This document shows positions 20,817 to 31,605 of a DNA stretch of 64,000 bases, one piece after another (position 1 is the stretch's first letter; each line of letters opens with the position of its first letter). This DNA is from Mesostigma viride. Lineage: Eukaryota > Streptophyta > Mesostigmatophyceae > Mesostigmatales > Mesostigmataceae. The DNA lies in assembly GCA_009746045.1 (NCBI GenBank), contig RPFO01000084.1, positions 1-64,000 of the forward strand, read 5' to 3'. Under the pieces are notes generated by a model. The model was not told the DNA's origin and did not search any database. It worked only from the letters and a program-made list of their open reading frames with translations. The position numbers and the translations under genes were made by a program.

Positions 20817-20852
20817 TTAGGATACATTTGCACGGCTTCAAATGTATCCTAA
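20817..20852. repeat. 14-bp arm hairpin TTAGGATACATTTG
   Basis: TTAGGATACATTTG and its exact complement are separated by 8 bases. The left arm with its upstream GGTGGTTTTACCGGA context is repeated in inverse orientation near 30608-30650. Confidence 0.7.
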
Positions 20853-20859
20853 ATGCACC

Positions 20860-21690
20860 ATTGGCAAACATGGTTTCTGGACATGGTCGATATCATTAAT
20901 ATGTTTGGCAAGCATGATATGATCATGCTTGCCAAAGATGTTGTCTCTTTTCATATTTCACACATATATTATCGGCCTCGGCGTGCCATGCTTCCACGTT
21001 TGTTGTCTCTTTTTATACATTGTAAATATGATCAATAAAATTCCAAACATGACCATGTTGGAGACTTCAAGTGGAGCATCATGATTACTGTTTTCACTAT
21101 TACGTAACCCATGGTTCATGTTAACATGGCATAATGAGCAATCCTATTGACCCCATGACTAATGGTGAAGTTAATAAAGTTACATCGTGGCACGTCACTA
21201 TAGCATCAAGTTGCATCATTGTGCATAAAGTAGTTTAGCACTGAGTTGGCATGCCAACACCAGGTACACTAAATAAATTAAAACCAGAATTGATAAACAA
21301 CCCAGTATCCAAATACAGTATCCATATATATGCAGGTCGTACTACAGGTACAGCCACGGCTGCCACGCGGCTTCTGCAGCGATCACGCTCTTTCTCCTAG
21401 ACAATTGCTCTACTGGTCCCTACAGGTCGGTCGACTTGGACCATGATGCGTCAAGAACAGTTAATTGACCGACTTAAACAAGATGTTTGTCTACATGCAG
21501 CTGTCTGCACCTAACTAACGCGAAACCGCGTGCTACCAAATATAGGGGGAAATGCATGAGTAACACATCAACGCACAACCGGTGGAAATCACGCGATACC
21601 AACCGCGGCAACAGTGGTGTGAACATAGCGGGCACTGACATGCAAAAAAGCACCAGCAGCGGCATCAGTAGCAAATTGTAGTAGCGGAAC
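20860..21690. other. AT-rich non-coding spacer
   Basis: No ORF or RNA recognised. It includes two similar GCATGATA / ATCATGC stretches near 20910-20930. Confidence 0.4.
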
Positions 21691-21694
21691 AATA

Positions 21695-22080
21695 GCCACT
21701 ACATCAATGCAACAACACATCAGCCCAGCAACACAGCAGCAGCATGACCGTAGCACAGCAGCAGCACAACTGTAGCACATCAACACGGCCGCATAGCAGG
21801 AGCACAAGTCAGCGCAGCAGCAACTTAGTATGCCGATTCCTGAATTTCCTATCAGTGGACTATAGTCCATTGATAGGAAATTCACTAATAGGCAGTACTA
21901 GCTCAGCAGCACGGCAGCAATGCAGCAGTGCATCAACACAGCAGCACGACAGCAATACATCAGCGGCACGGCAGCAATGCAGCAACACATCAGCACAATA
22001 GCACAGCAGCAGCACGGCAGCAATGCAGCAGCAGTAGCATGGCAGCACAGCAGCAGCAGCAGCACATGAGCAGCTCAATG
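21695..22080. repeat. CAGCA/CAGCAA-rich degenerate repeat with embedded palindrome
   Basis: Irregular CAGCA, CAACA and CACGGCAG words run across about 380 bp, split by a 42-bp near-perfect palindrome at 21842-21883 (GAATTTCCTATCA…TGATAGGAAATTC). The array lies immediately 3' of the minus-strand gene at 22101 and could be its 3' UTR. Confidence 0.65.
21842..21883. repeat. 42-bp palindrome, one mismatch
   Basis: The arms of 21 bp meet at ACTATAGT with no spacer, and a single G/T mismatch breaks the symmetry. A cruciform or a hairpin terminator-like RNA fold is possible. Confidence 0.8.
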
Positions 22081-22100
22081 ACAACAACGCTGCTTGCGCT

Positions 22101-23640
22101 TCAGCAGTCGTCGTCGTCGTCATCGTCATCGGCAAGGATGAGCGCTCGCTTCCGACGCCGGGAGGCGCCTGCGTTGTTGTTCTCCGCCACAACGTCGCTG
22201 GGTGGAACCATCTCGCGCAATCGAGCCTCGGCCAGGGTGATATCCGGCGCTTGCAACGCAGGGACGACCACACCGGGGCACCCGCAGATCTGTGCCTCCA
22301 GCTCGTGGAGAGGCACGCAAGAAACCGCGTCCTCCTCCCAACGGGCACCCCAGTACATGGCTACCATGTCGTTTTGCGTGTCGACAACAGCGACACGACC
22401 ATGGTACCTGCCGTCCCGGCTTTCGGTGCGACCGTCCGCGGATGTCACACGCTCCGACGCCCAATGACACACGACTTGCCCTACGAGGTTGCGGCTGCCA
22501 CTCTTGACCTGCAGCGTTACGCCTTCCCAGCATGCCTTCGCCATGCCGACGATGCCCTTCGAGCATTCAGCATCTTGCCACTTCACGACCGGGTGTTCCG
22601 CGTCATAGGGCACCTCCTTCAGCGCCTTTAGGCACTCCTTGGTGAGCTTTTTGTTCGCACCCAAGGAGACTCCATGGGGCGGCTGACCTCGCTTGCCCAC
22701 CACTTGTGTCAAGATGAGGTCTGAGGCGGTGATGATCACCGTGTGCGCCGCAGTGGTTGGCGGATGGGGCCATTGCGCAATGTCTGTATTCCACGGGTGC
22801 CACGTGTCATGCAAATGCTTAGCGCGGTATACAAAGAGCTCAATAGAAGGTTGGCCGCCATCCTCCTTCGCAACCACCTCCTTGATGATGCCAACGAGGA
22901 CTGGAGTCCACGTGAGCTTCGAGTTGCAGAGAATACCAGCTGAAGGGTGCCAGTATAGAACAGCGGAGCCTTTCTCAACGCCTTGCATGCGCTTCAAGTA
23001 AGCGACCTTGGCTGCCATGGCCCTGTCTTCTGCCGCCCATTCCTGCTGTGTGTGGCCATCATGACGAACTCGGTCTACCAGCGGGGTGACGCGCACCGCC
23101 TCTGCGTCGACCAACGCCATGAAGTGCTCTTCTTGCGTCGGTGGTGGTTCAGGCGCTGCATCGTGCTCACGCAGGGCGGAGATGTCCGCGCGAGATGGCC
23201 ACGGCAAAGGGCGCCACTCCTCAGGCACCTCCTCAGGGGCATGTGGGACTTGACTTGCGAAAAAAGGCCTTGTTTGGCTTGATGGTGTCGGGCGGAAAGT
23301 ACCACTGCCAGATGCCATGGAGCAACTTCTCGACCCTTGTTTTGATCGACTCCAGCTCCTTCCCCCGAAACTCCATGTTCAATGGTGCGAAGGCTGGGGT
23401 GTCCTGCAACATCGGAATGCGGTCTGGATCCACAAGTCGGACGCCAAACAGCGGCCGCCCCTCCGCATCAAACCTGTATGGCTGTGTCATCGCCTTCCCG
23501 CACCGTGGCGCGCCTTCCTGTCGAGTCCCCGCGGGCTGCCACGGCGTCTTTTGGGACTCCGTGGTCCGGTAGGACAACCAGGTCTCTGTGTTGCCCTGTA
23601 CCTGGAAGAAGACGGCGTGGTGCACCTTCATTGAGCGACC
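22101..23640 (-). CDS. Unrecognised protein, minus strand, one frameshift at a T6 run
   Basis: Two long minus frames join into one coding-like sequence of about 510 aa if one base is removed from the T6 run at about 23260. The upstream part (23640-23262) contains 'DPDRIPMLQDTPAFAPLNMEF' in blocks and 'TRVEKLLHGIWQWYFPPD'. The downstream part (23260-22101) reads 'EEVPEEWRPLPW', 'EEHFMALVDAEAVRVTPLVD', 'WEGVTLQVKSG' and ends in an acidic run 'ADDDDDDDDC'. Composition is normal for a protein (W, H and C included), unlike the satellite frames beside it. No family is recognised; a transposon-encoded or chromatin-type protein is possible. Upstream the frame runs into the GC-rich satellite at 23645-25345, so the true N-terminus is unknown. 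Confidence 0.5.
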
Positions 23641-23644
23641 GCGT

Positions 23645-25345
23645 TTTTCAGGCACCGGCTGTGCCGCTCCGCCGCTCCGCCGCTCCGCCGCCCGCCGGCT
23701 GCGCCGCCGGCCCGCCGCGCGCCGGCTGCCCCGCCCCGTAGCCCGTCGACAGGCTGCCCCGCCCCGCCGCATGCAAGCTGCGCCGGCCCGCCGCCCACGC
23801 GCGCCGGCAGCGCCGTTGGCCCCCCGCGCGCCGACGGCCCTGCCTCGCCGCCCGTTGACAGCCCCGCCCCGCCGCATGCCAGCTGCGCCGGCCCGCCGCC
23901 CATGCGCGCCGGCAGCGCCGCTGGCCCCCGCGCGCCGACGGCCCTGCCCCGCCGCCCGTCGACTGCCCCGCCCCGCCGCCCGTCGACAGCCCTGCCCCGC
24001 CGCATGCAGGCTGCGCCGCCGCTGCCACCTCGCTGCGCGCTGGCTGCGCCACCTCGCCGCCCGCCGACGGCGCCGCCCCGCCGCGCACCGGCTGCCCCGC
24101 CCCGCCGCCCGTCGACTGCCCCGCCCCGCCGCATGCCAGCTGCGCCGGCCCGCCGCCCACGCGCGCCGGCAGCGCCGTTGGCCCCCGCGCGCCGACGGCC
24201 CTGCCTCGCCGCCCGTTGACAGCCCCGCCCCGCCGCATGCCAGCTGCGCCGGCCCGCCGCCCATGCGCGCCGGCAGCGCCGCTGGCCCCCGCGCGCCGAC
24301 GGCCCTGCCCCGCCGCCCGTCGACTGCCCCGCCCCGCCGCCCGTCGACAGCCCTGCCCCGCCGCATGCAGGCTGCGCCGCCGCTGCCACCTCGCTGCGCG
24401 CTGGCTGCGCCACCTCGCCGCCCGCCGACGGCGCCGCCCCGCCGCGCACCGGCTGCCCCGCCCCGCCGCCCGTCGACTGCCCCGCCCCGCCGCATGCCAG
24501 CTGCGCCGGCCCGCCGCCCACGCGCGCCGGCAGCGCCGCTGGCCCCCGCGCGCTGACGGCCCTGCCCCGCCGCCCGTCGACTGCCCCGCCCCGCCGCCCG
24601 TCGACAGCCCCGACCCACCGCATGCCAGGTGCGCCGGCCCGCCGCCCGCGCGCGCCGGCAGCGCCGCTGGCCCCCGCGCGCCGACGGCCCTGCCCCGCCG
24701 CCCGTCGACAGCCCTGCCCCGCCGCCCGTCGACAGCCCCGCCCCGCCGCATGCCAGCTGCGCCGGCCCGCCGCCCACGCGCGCCGGCAGCGCCGCTGGCC
24801 CCGCCCCGCCGCCCGTCGACTGCCCCGCCCCGCCGCATGCCAGCTGCGCCGGCCGGCCGCCCACGCGCGCCGGCAGCGCCGCTGGCCCCCGCGCGCTGAC
24901 GGCCCTGCCCCGCCGCCCGTCGACTGCCCCGCCCCGCCGCCCGTCGACAGCCCCGACCCACCGCATGCCAGGTGCGCCGGCCCGCCGCCCGCGCGCGCCG
25001 GCAGCGCCGCTGGCCCCCGCGCGCCGACGGCCCTGCCCCGCTGCCCGTCGACAGCCCTGCCCCGCCGCCCGTCGACAGCCCCGCCCCGCCGCATGCCAGC
25101 TGCGCCGGCCCGCCGCCCACGCGCGCCGGCAGCGCCGCTGGCCCTGCCCCGCCGCCCGTCGACTGCCCCGCCCCGCCGCCCGTCGACAGCCCTGCCCCGC
25201 CGCATGCCAGGTGCGCCGGCCCGCCGCCCGCGCGCACCGGCAGCGCCGCTGGCCCCCGCGCGCCGACGGCCCTGCCCCGCCGCCCGTCGACAGCCCCGCC
25301 CCGCCGCATGCCAGCTGCGCCGGCCGGCCGCCCATGCGCGCCATG
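23645..25345. repeat. GC-rich complex satellite (CCGCCC / GTCGAC / GCGCCGG units)
   Basis: Units of about 85-130 bp are built from the blocks CCCCGCCGCATGCCAGCTGC, GCCGGCCCGCCGCCC, GCGCGCCGGCAGCGCCGC and CCGCCCGTCGAC. A higher-order duplication of about 360 bp is visible, since the GCTGCCACCTCGCTGCGCGC block occurs at about 24012 and 24372. Almost no stop codons occur on either strand, which creates R/A/G-rich and P/A/R-rich open frames of 100 to over 700 codons in several frames; these are not credible proteins. Confidence 0.85.
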
Positions 25346-25379
25346 CGCTTCGCAGGTCCATTGGGATCATGAGGCCTGC

Positions 25380-26435
25380 GCAAAATCTCACCTCGGAGGC
25401 CCGTGCTACTTCTAGTAAGATGCTTGCATTTTCAATGCGTCACCTATATGCAGGCATAGAGGGTGGTACATGGCGCTAGACTCATCAGGGGATAGGAGCC
25501 ATGCCCTCAGCAATTACTCACCTCCTGGCCCTTGCTGTTGCGGTCTCGGATGAAGATGATGGTCTACACGCCGCCGCATGCAAACAAGGAATGAGAGACA
25601 AAGCCGTGCGAGGCCAATATGGGCACAGTGAGAGAAACAAGTCGACGCGAACCTACATCACGAGTGTCAGCGAAGGGGACCCATGGGAGAAGTCTCCCTC
25701 CCATGGTATCATTCACGGACACACGCAGCGGCCATGGGAACAGCCAAAACAGCAGGTTCACACACGCAAGGGCAACGACCTGCAGTGCCTGACCAGCATG
25801 TCGGTCAGTTGTGATTGGCAAGGCAGAGCCACACACACCAGGTACACGCTGCATGGGCAGGGAAGACGCTCTTACATGAGAAAAAGCGAGGAAACGTGCG
25901 CGAGAAGGATATTAAGAGCGATCCGCGCTAGAAGGATGCTACAATAGCATCATATATTCAAGAATTAGCAAAGAAAGATGTAGAAAAGAGACAAAAGAAA
26001 GAAATACGAGAGAAAGCAAAGACAGGGAGCTGCCAAACCGGGCAGACAAAAGGTTACGAGCGGCAAGAGTTGTGAACGCTGCACTTGATTGCTTTCTCTG
26101 ACTTGTCAACTGCGAAGAGTGACTGACTTACCTCTCTGGAAATGGTATGCTCAGCATCCCATGGTAATGAAATGGTGAGCTATGCTGTCAGACATGCCTA
26201 TATAACATAGCTACCCTAGGGTCCTAATACAAAACTAGAAATCAAACCATACCGTGAGTTTCCCGGCTCGCACGGCCTCCTCCCTTTGTGCCAACGCCTG
26301 CAAACACAACGGGCCGTGGAGGAGGGTGGAAAGGTGGGCAAGTGTGGAGGAGTTTGGGGGGAACGGGTTGAGCAGCGGTGGGGGAAAGATGTGCCGGTCA
26401 TGATGTTGTCAACTACAGCTGTTGTATCGTGATTC
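25380..26435. other. Non-coding region, no gene recognised
   Basis: Frames open at 25501-25947 (plus) and 25564-25854 (minus) overlap and show no domain. A-rich purine stretch at about 25960-26030. Confidence 0.4.
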
Positions 26436-26439
26436 ACCT

Positions 26440-26760
26440 TCAATAAGTCTACTGTTCTACATCCGGTGGTGGATGGACACAAGCAATAAAGGCCCCGCCC
26501 ACAACTCAGATTTCTTTAGAAAATCTACTGATCTACATTCGATGGCGCCTTCACAGAAGCAGGAAACTCCGCCCACCGGTCAAATGTGACGCCCAACAAA
26601 GCCCCAACTTATTTCTTCAAGAAGTATACTGTTTTACATCCGGTAGTGCTTGGACAGAAGCAATATGTAAAGCCCGCCCACAAATCGGATTTCTTTACGA
26701 AAAACCTGTTTTACATTCGATGGGGTCTTGACAGATTCAAGCAGCAATACTCGTTTCTAC
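26440..26760 (+). repeat. Tandem repeat of about 100-120 bp, 3-4 diverged copies
   Basis: Each unit has CTACTG-TTTACATCCGGTGG, then GACAGAAGCAA, then CCCGCCCACA, then ATTTCTTTA. Copies start near 26445, 26525, 26625 and 26705. Confidence 0.6.
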
Positions 26761-26814
26761 CTGCGTGCGACTGCAGCGGCCGAGTGCTGCAACTTGCCTT
26801 CACGTCCCAGTCTT

Positions 26815-27595
26815 CACGTGACAGTCCTGGTCTTCACGTCTTCACGTCTTCACGTCTTCACGTCTTCACGTCTTCACGTCTTCACCTGAACTTGCGGCGT
26901 ATCGTATCTTTGATACCTTGCATGCACGTCTTCACGTCTTCACGTCTTCACCGCGTCTTCACCTGTCTTCACCACGTCTTCACGTCTTCGCGTCTTCACG
27001 TCTTCACGGCTTCACCTGAACACCTGAACTTCACCTGAACTTGCCGTATCGTGTCTTCACGTCTTCACGTCTTCACGTCTTCACGTCTTCACCGCGTCTT
27101 CACCTGTCTTCACCACGTCTTCACGGCTTCACGTCTTCACGTCTTCACGGCTTCACCTGAACACCTGAACTTCACCTGAACTTGCCGTATCGTGTCTTCA
27201 AGTCTTCACGTCTTCACGTCTTCACGTCTTCACGTCTTTACCGCGTCTTCACCTGTCTTCACCACGTCTTCACGTCTTCGCGTCGTCACGTCTTCACGGC
27301 TTCACCTGAACACCTGAACTTCACCTGAACTTGCCGTATCGTGTCTTCACGTCTTCACGTCTTCACGTCTTCACGTCTTCACGTCTTCACCGCGTCTTCA
27401 CCTGTCTTCACCACGTCTTCACGGCTTCACGTCTTCACGTCTTCACGGCTTCACCTGAACACCTGAACTTCACCTGAACTTGCCGTATCGTGTCTTCACG
27501 TCTTCACGTCTTCACGTCTTCACGTCTTCACGTCTTCACCGCGTCTTCACCTGTCTTCACCACGTCTTCACGGCTTCACCTGAACACCTGAACTT
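26815..27595. repeat. Octamer satellite (CTTCACGT)n with higher-order units
   Basis: Runs of CTTCACGT are grouped into higher-order units of about 145-150 bp marked by CACCTGAACTTGCCGTATCG at about 27040, 27180, 27325 and 27475. An 8-bp period reads the same in all three frames ('VFTSSRLH'), so the open frames are not evidence of coding. Confidence 0.9.
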
Positions 27596-27760
27596 TGCGT
27601 ATCGTATCTTTCATACATTGCATCATTTGCATGCCTTGGAGCTGCACGTCTTCAAGCAGTGTCACCCAGTTCCCGCTTGATTCAAATGCACTTCGCGCTT
27701 GAATTCGTGACTTCGCCCCGCTCAAGGTGGAAAGAATGATGGGCACTAGCCACGGGAACT

Positions 27761-28108
27761 ATGCCCGATGCTGATAGCCGAAGCGATGACATGGACGAAT
27801 TGATTGATTTGTGTTATGCCGGGGACGATTGTAGAAAATGGGTGCTAGGAAAGAAATCTGGTGCCATGAAAGTAGATTTTTTGGCCGGTGCAAACCACCA
27901 ATGCGCCGGCCGATGTGGCAAGGTCCTGCACGGCAGCCAGAGCGCACCCAGCCAGAGCGTACCCAGCCGCTGCCGCCGCCGACCCCCGTACTGGTGGGCG
28001 TGGAACAGACGATGAGAGAGATGCAACGAGCTATGGAGAACCAAAGCAAGAAGGTTGAAGAGCTTGGTTTGCAGCTGCGTCAAGAGGTGCAGAAACAAGT
28101 GGTCCAGC

Positions 28109-28168
<60 letters not shown>

Positions 28169-28193
28169 TGCAGCAGCAACTGCAGCAGCAACT

Positions 28194-28250
<57 letters not shown>

Positions 28251-28386
28251 CTTCAGTTCCCGCAGGCAGCGTCGGCAATGTCGCAGTTTCCACAGGCATT
28301 GTCGGCACTGCAGCAGTTTTCGCAGGGACCGTCGGCAGCAGAGCAGTTCCCGCAGGGATCATCGGTGGTGCAGCAGTTCTTTGTGA
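27761..28386 (+). CDS. Gln-rich coiled-coil ORF, frame break near 27960, function unknown
   Basis: Two plus frames look like one gene. The first starts at ATG 27761 and reads 'MDELIDLCYAGDDCRKWVLG' (inner part), then a Cys-containing block 'HQCAGRCGKVLHG'. After a short direct duplication (AGAGCGCACCCAGCC / AGAGCGTACCCAGCC, 27950-27970) the coding-like reading moves to the next frame. It continues with 'PPPTPVLVGVEQTMREMQ' and 'KKVEELGLQLRQEVQKQVV', a clear amphipathic helix, followed by a long Gln tract and an Arg/Ser-rich end at TGA 28386. The frame change may be slippage in the duplication or an assembly error. Gag-like and regulatory proteins can both have this layout; I cannot choose. 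Confidence 0.4.
28112..28248 (+). repeat. (CAG)n tract with CAACTG interruptions
   Basis: About 45 CAG-type codons with three CAACTGCAG interruptions at about 28166-28198, encoding poly-Gln broken by Leu in the plus frame. Confidence 0.9.
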
Positions 28387-28449
28387 GTCATTCGTGTAGT
28401 GTTGAGTGGGTGGGGTGGGGGTGTGTGTGGGGGGGGGGTGTAGGGGGGT

Positions 28450-29815
28450 TTGACTGTGTGACTGCGTGGCTGCTTGGCTGGAAAGGAGGGTGCGTGGCTG
28501 TGTGGCTGCGTGGCTGCGCTGCTGCGTGGCTGCGTGGCTGCGCTGCTGCGTGGCTGCGTGGTTGCTTGGCTGGAAAGGAGGGTGCGTGGCTGTGTGGCTG
28601 CGTGGCTGCGCTGCTGCGTGGCTGCGTGGCTGCGCTGCTGCGTGGCTGCGTGGCTGCGTGGCTGCGTGGCTGCGTGGCTGCGTGGCTGCGTGGCTGCGTG
28701 GCTGCGTGGCTGCGTGGCTGCGTGGCTGCGTGGCTGCGTGGCTGCGTGGCTGCTTGGCTGGAAAGGAGGGTGCGTGGCTGTGTGGCTGCGTGGCTGCGCT
28801 GCTGCGTGGCTGCGTGGCTGCTTGGCTGGAAAGGAGGGTGCGTGGCTGTGTGGCTGCGTGGCTGCGCTGCTGCGTGGCTGCGTGGCTGCGTGGCTGCGTG
28901 GCTGCGTGGCTGCGTGGCTGCGTGGCTGCGTGGCTGCGTGGCTGCGTGGCTGCGTGGCTGCGTGGCTGCGTGGCTGCGTGGCTGGAAAGGAGGGTGCGTG
29001 GCTGTGTGGCTGCGTGGCTGCGCTGCTGCGTGGCTGCGTGGCTGCGTGGCTGCGCTGCTGCGTGGCTGCGTGGCTGCGTGGCTGTGTGGCTGCGTGGCTG
29101 CGCTGCTGCGTGGCTGCGTGGCTGCGTGGCTGCGTGGCTGCTTGGCTGGAAAGGAGGGTGCGTGGCTGTGTGGCTGCGTGGCTGCGCTGCTGCGTGGCTG
29201 CGTGGCTGCGTGGCTGCGTGGCTGCGTGGCTGCGTGGCTGCGTGGCTGGAAAGGAGGGTGCGTGGCTGTGTGGCTGCGTGGCTGCGCTGCTGCGTGGCTG
29301 CGTGGCTGCGTGGCTGCGTGGCTGCGTGGCTGCGCTGCTGCGTGGCTGCGTGGCTGCGTGGCTGCGTGGCTGCGTGGCTGCGTGGCTGCGTGGCTGCGTG
29401 GCTGCGTGGCTGCGTGGCTGCGTGGCTGCGTGGCTGCGTGGCTGCTTGGCTGGAAAGGAGGGTGCGTGGCTGTGTGGCTGCGTGGCTGCGCTGCTGCGTG
29501 GCTGCGTGGCTGCGTGGCTGGAAAGGAGGGTGCGTGGCTGTGTGGCTGCGTGGCTGCGCTGCTGCGTGGCTGCGTGGCTGCGTGGCTGCGTGGCTGCTTG
29601 GCTGGAAAGGAGGGTGCGTGGCTGTGTGGCTGCGTAGCTGCGCTGCTGCGTGGCTGCGTGGCTGCGTGGCTGCGTGGCTGCGTGGCTGCGTGGCTGCGTG
29701 GCTGCGTGGCTGCGTGGCTGCGTGGCTGCGTGGCTGGAAAGGAGGGTGCGTGGCTGTGTGGCTGCGTGGCTGCGCTGCTGCGTGGCTGCGTGGCTGCGTG
29801 GCTGCGTGGCTGGCT
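28450..29815. repeat. Octamer satellite (GTGGCTGC)n with TGGAAAGGAGGG spacer units
   Basis: About 1.36 kb of GTGGCTGC octamers. At irregular steps of about 65-205 bp, the block GCTGGAAAGGAGGGTGCG is followed by TGGCTGTGTGG and then GCTGCGCTGCTG, 11 times or so. There are no stops in any of the three plus frames or in the main minus frame, giving ORFs up to 687 codons; these are repeat artefacts. A G run (about 29816-29830) ends the array. Confidence 0.9.
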
Positions 29816-29994
29816 GGGGGGGGGGGGGGGTGCCGGGTGCGTGGATGCGTGGATGTGTGGCTGGGTGGGTGCGTCACTGCGTGGCTGGCTGGCTCTGTGG
29901 CTGCGTGGGCCGCTGGATGGCCGGGTCAGCGTGGCTGCGTGTTCAATGGGATGCTAATATGTTGTTGCCTTTGGATGCCACAGTTCATGGATTC

Positions 29995-30129
29995 TTTTGT
30001 TCACATGCAGGTGCTGCCGTCTTCCCCATCGACGTCGTCAAGACCGATGTCGCCAAGAAGAATGTGCAATCACTCTCGGCCATGTTTAACTCATGTGGGC
30101 CTTCATGGCCATACGGGAAATATTATTGA
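29995..30129 (+). pseudogene. Possible mitochondrial-carrier exon fragment (PxDxxK signature)
   Basis: After a pyrimidine-containing stretch and an AG at 30010 (TTGTTCACATGCAG), the plus frame reads 'GAAVFPIDVVKTDVAKKNV'. Mitochondrial carrier family repeats carry P-x-[DE]-x-x-[KR]-x-[KR] after a Gly/Ala-rich helix; here P-I-D-V-V-K-T is followed by D instead of R/K. The frame closes at 30129. One motif is weak support, there are no adjacent carrier repeats in the window, and the octamer satellite lies directly upstream. Treat it as a shuffled or decayed exon. Confidence 0.3.
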
Positions 30130-30640
30130 ATCAGTTCTTTGACACTGAGTTGGCACTACGCAACACCTTTGATGCACATGAGTGCAGGGCGCATGTGTTG
30201 AAACCATGCAACCATGGCGATCCCTCAAAAAGTTTGGTTATGTAATAAGTGACACAATTATTCCGGACGTATGATGGCCCAACGTCCTGTAAGGTTGAGT
30301 TGTCTTGGAGGAGGAGCGTGATGACCGCGGAAGCCGCGTGGGTGTCTGTAGTGCTATATCTTGAAGATGTACGGTCTTGGAAGAGTTATGGTCTTGGAAT
30401 CATATAATAATGAGCTTGGAATAAAGTTGCGGGCAGCCTTCAATTGGCATATGTTGTCTCATTGATGTTGTCTCATTGCGTTAATGGGTCAATTGTCTTA
30501 GTTTATATAATGTATATCTTGGGAAACTCATTGCTTCAATAAAATGCATGCTAGGCGCAATCAACCCCCACAAACACATCTGAAAACTGCACAGTGCATC
30601 AAATGTATCCTAGACAAAAAAATGTATCCTAATCCGGTAA
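30130..30640. other. Non-coding spacer
   Basis: No ORF of note. A TGTAA motif at about 30241 and AT-rich sequence are compatible with a 3' UTR of something on the plus strand, without further support. Confidence 0.35.
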
Positions 30641-30694
30641 AACCACCCGCTCCCGTTGGGGAGTCCGGGTCACGGAGCCGAGCGCTAGCCCCGG

Positions 30695-31228
30695 CCCGAT
30701 GGATGGATGGGTGGGTGCAAACAGTCCTACCGGTCTAATCTATCTACATTAGCTACCTACCAAATCTATCTAATCAACATCACGAGCTACAACATCTATC
30801 TAAACAACCCTAGGGAAGCTGTCTGGCGTGCCAGTCCCGCGGGCCGGTTTGCACACGCGGGCGCTGCGGCCCCACAGGGGGGGGCGCGTTGTCCTCTATT
30901 ATGACCTGGGCCCACTTGGCCTTGTCCATCATCTTCTTGGCCAAATCACGGAGAGGCCTAGGCCCCCCATGTCCTCTACTAGCTGTTCCTTGAAGGTGCG
31001 GGCCTTGCGGCATCTAACTAACATCACCGACGGGGCCCGGCCCATGTCAGGAGGTGCCGGCCAAGCTGAGCTGGTCGCAGTCATCCCGCGGGGGGGCCAC
31101 GTGAGGAGTCTACCTGGTTGGTGCGAGCTAGGTGCCCTACTAGCCGAGCTGCAGGCGCCGCTGCTTAATGGTGCTGGTGATATATGGCATGTGCCCTGGT
31201 ACAGGACGTCCTCATCATTGCGGACATG
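30695..31228 (-). pseudogene. LINE ORF2 C-terminus and 3' UTR, copy 2, (CATC)n tail
   Basis: Matches the minus-strand element at 33702-34602 over its last 530 bp, including the stretch that encodes 'VEDMGGLGLS'-type residues and the UTR with ATCTATCTA words. The tail reads CATCCATCCATC on the minus strand (30700-30712). Small indels break the frame. 5'-truncated at about 31228, where it meets another LINE fragment. Confidence 0.65.
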
Positions 31229-31605
31229 AGCAGCATATCCGGCTACTCACCGTCGGCTGGTTACCCAATGTGTGTAGGGTGATAGGTGATATGTTAAGTG
31301 AAAGGATCGGAGCAGCGGTATGTGACCAGGCCGAAGCCCGCAGGTGACCGACACGCGTAAGGTCACCGTGAGGAATGCAAGTAAACACCCTGGTGCATCC
31401 CAGGAGAGCATGGGAAAGCTCTAAGGGGTTGGCCTTGTCATTGTTGGGCCCGGGGTCCCGCACCTTGTATTGTTCTTGCGCCAATAGCCAAGCGCGACGC
31501 ATTGCTGAGTTCCTACAGAGGAAGATAAACCGCCTCACCACGGCTGCTTTGGTGTACTCGTGCTGCACTTTGAAAACTGTCTCGTTCCGGATAGTCCAGA
31601 TCGCA
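31215..31605 (-). pseudogene. LINE ORF2 fragment related to 13970-14540
   Basis: The minus frame 31568-31215 reads 'VVRRFIFLCRNSAMRRAWLLA' in blocks and 'EQYKVRDPGPNNDKANPL'. This is clearly homologous to the frame at 14094-14477 ('QHRVWDPGPNNDKPSPL'). It is cut at about 31605 by the insertion of a TTAATTAA-tailed sequence. No catalytic domain is included. Confidence 0.6.

Noticed and set aside
23255-23270. Programmed ribosomal frameshift at the T6 run
   Set aside because: The needed shift is +1 and the sequence does not fit a -1 slippery heptamer in the zero frame; a one-base homopolymer error is simpler.
23233-25391. Very long Arg/Ala/Gly or Pro/Ala/Arg open frames on both strands
   Set aside because: They lie in a GC-rich satellite that lacks stop codons in several frames; simultaneous openness on both strands and the periodic sequence show that they are not proteins.
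27814-30142. ORFs of 380-690 codons on both strands with a repeated 8-residue peptide
   Set aside because: A consequence of the 8-bp satellite period, which makes all frames equivalent and stop-free.
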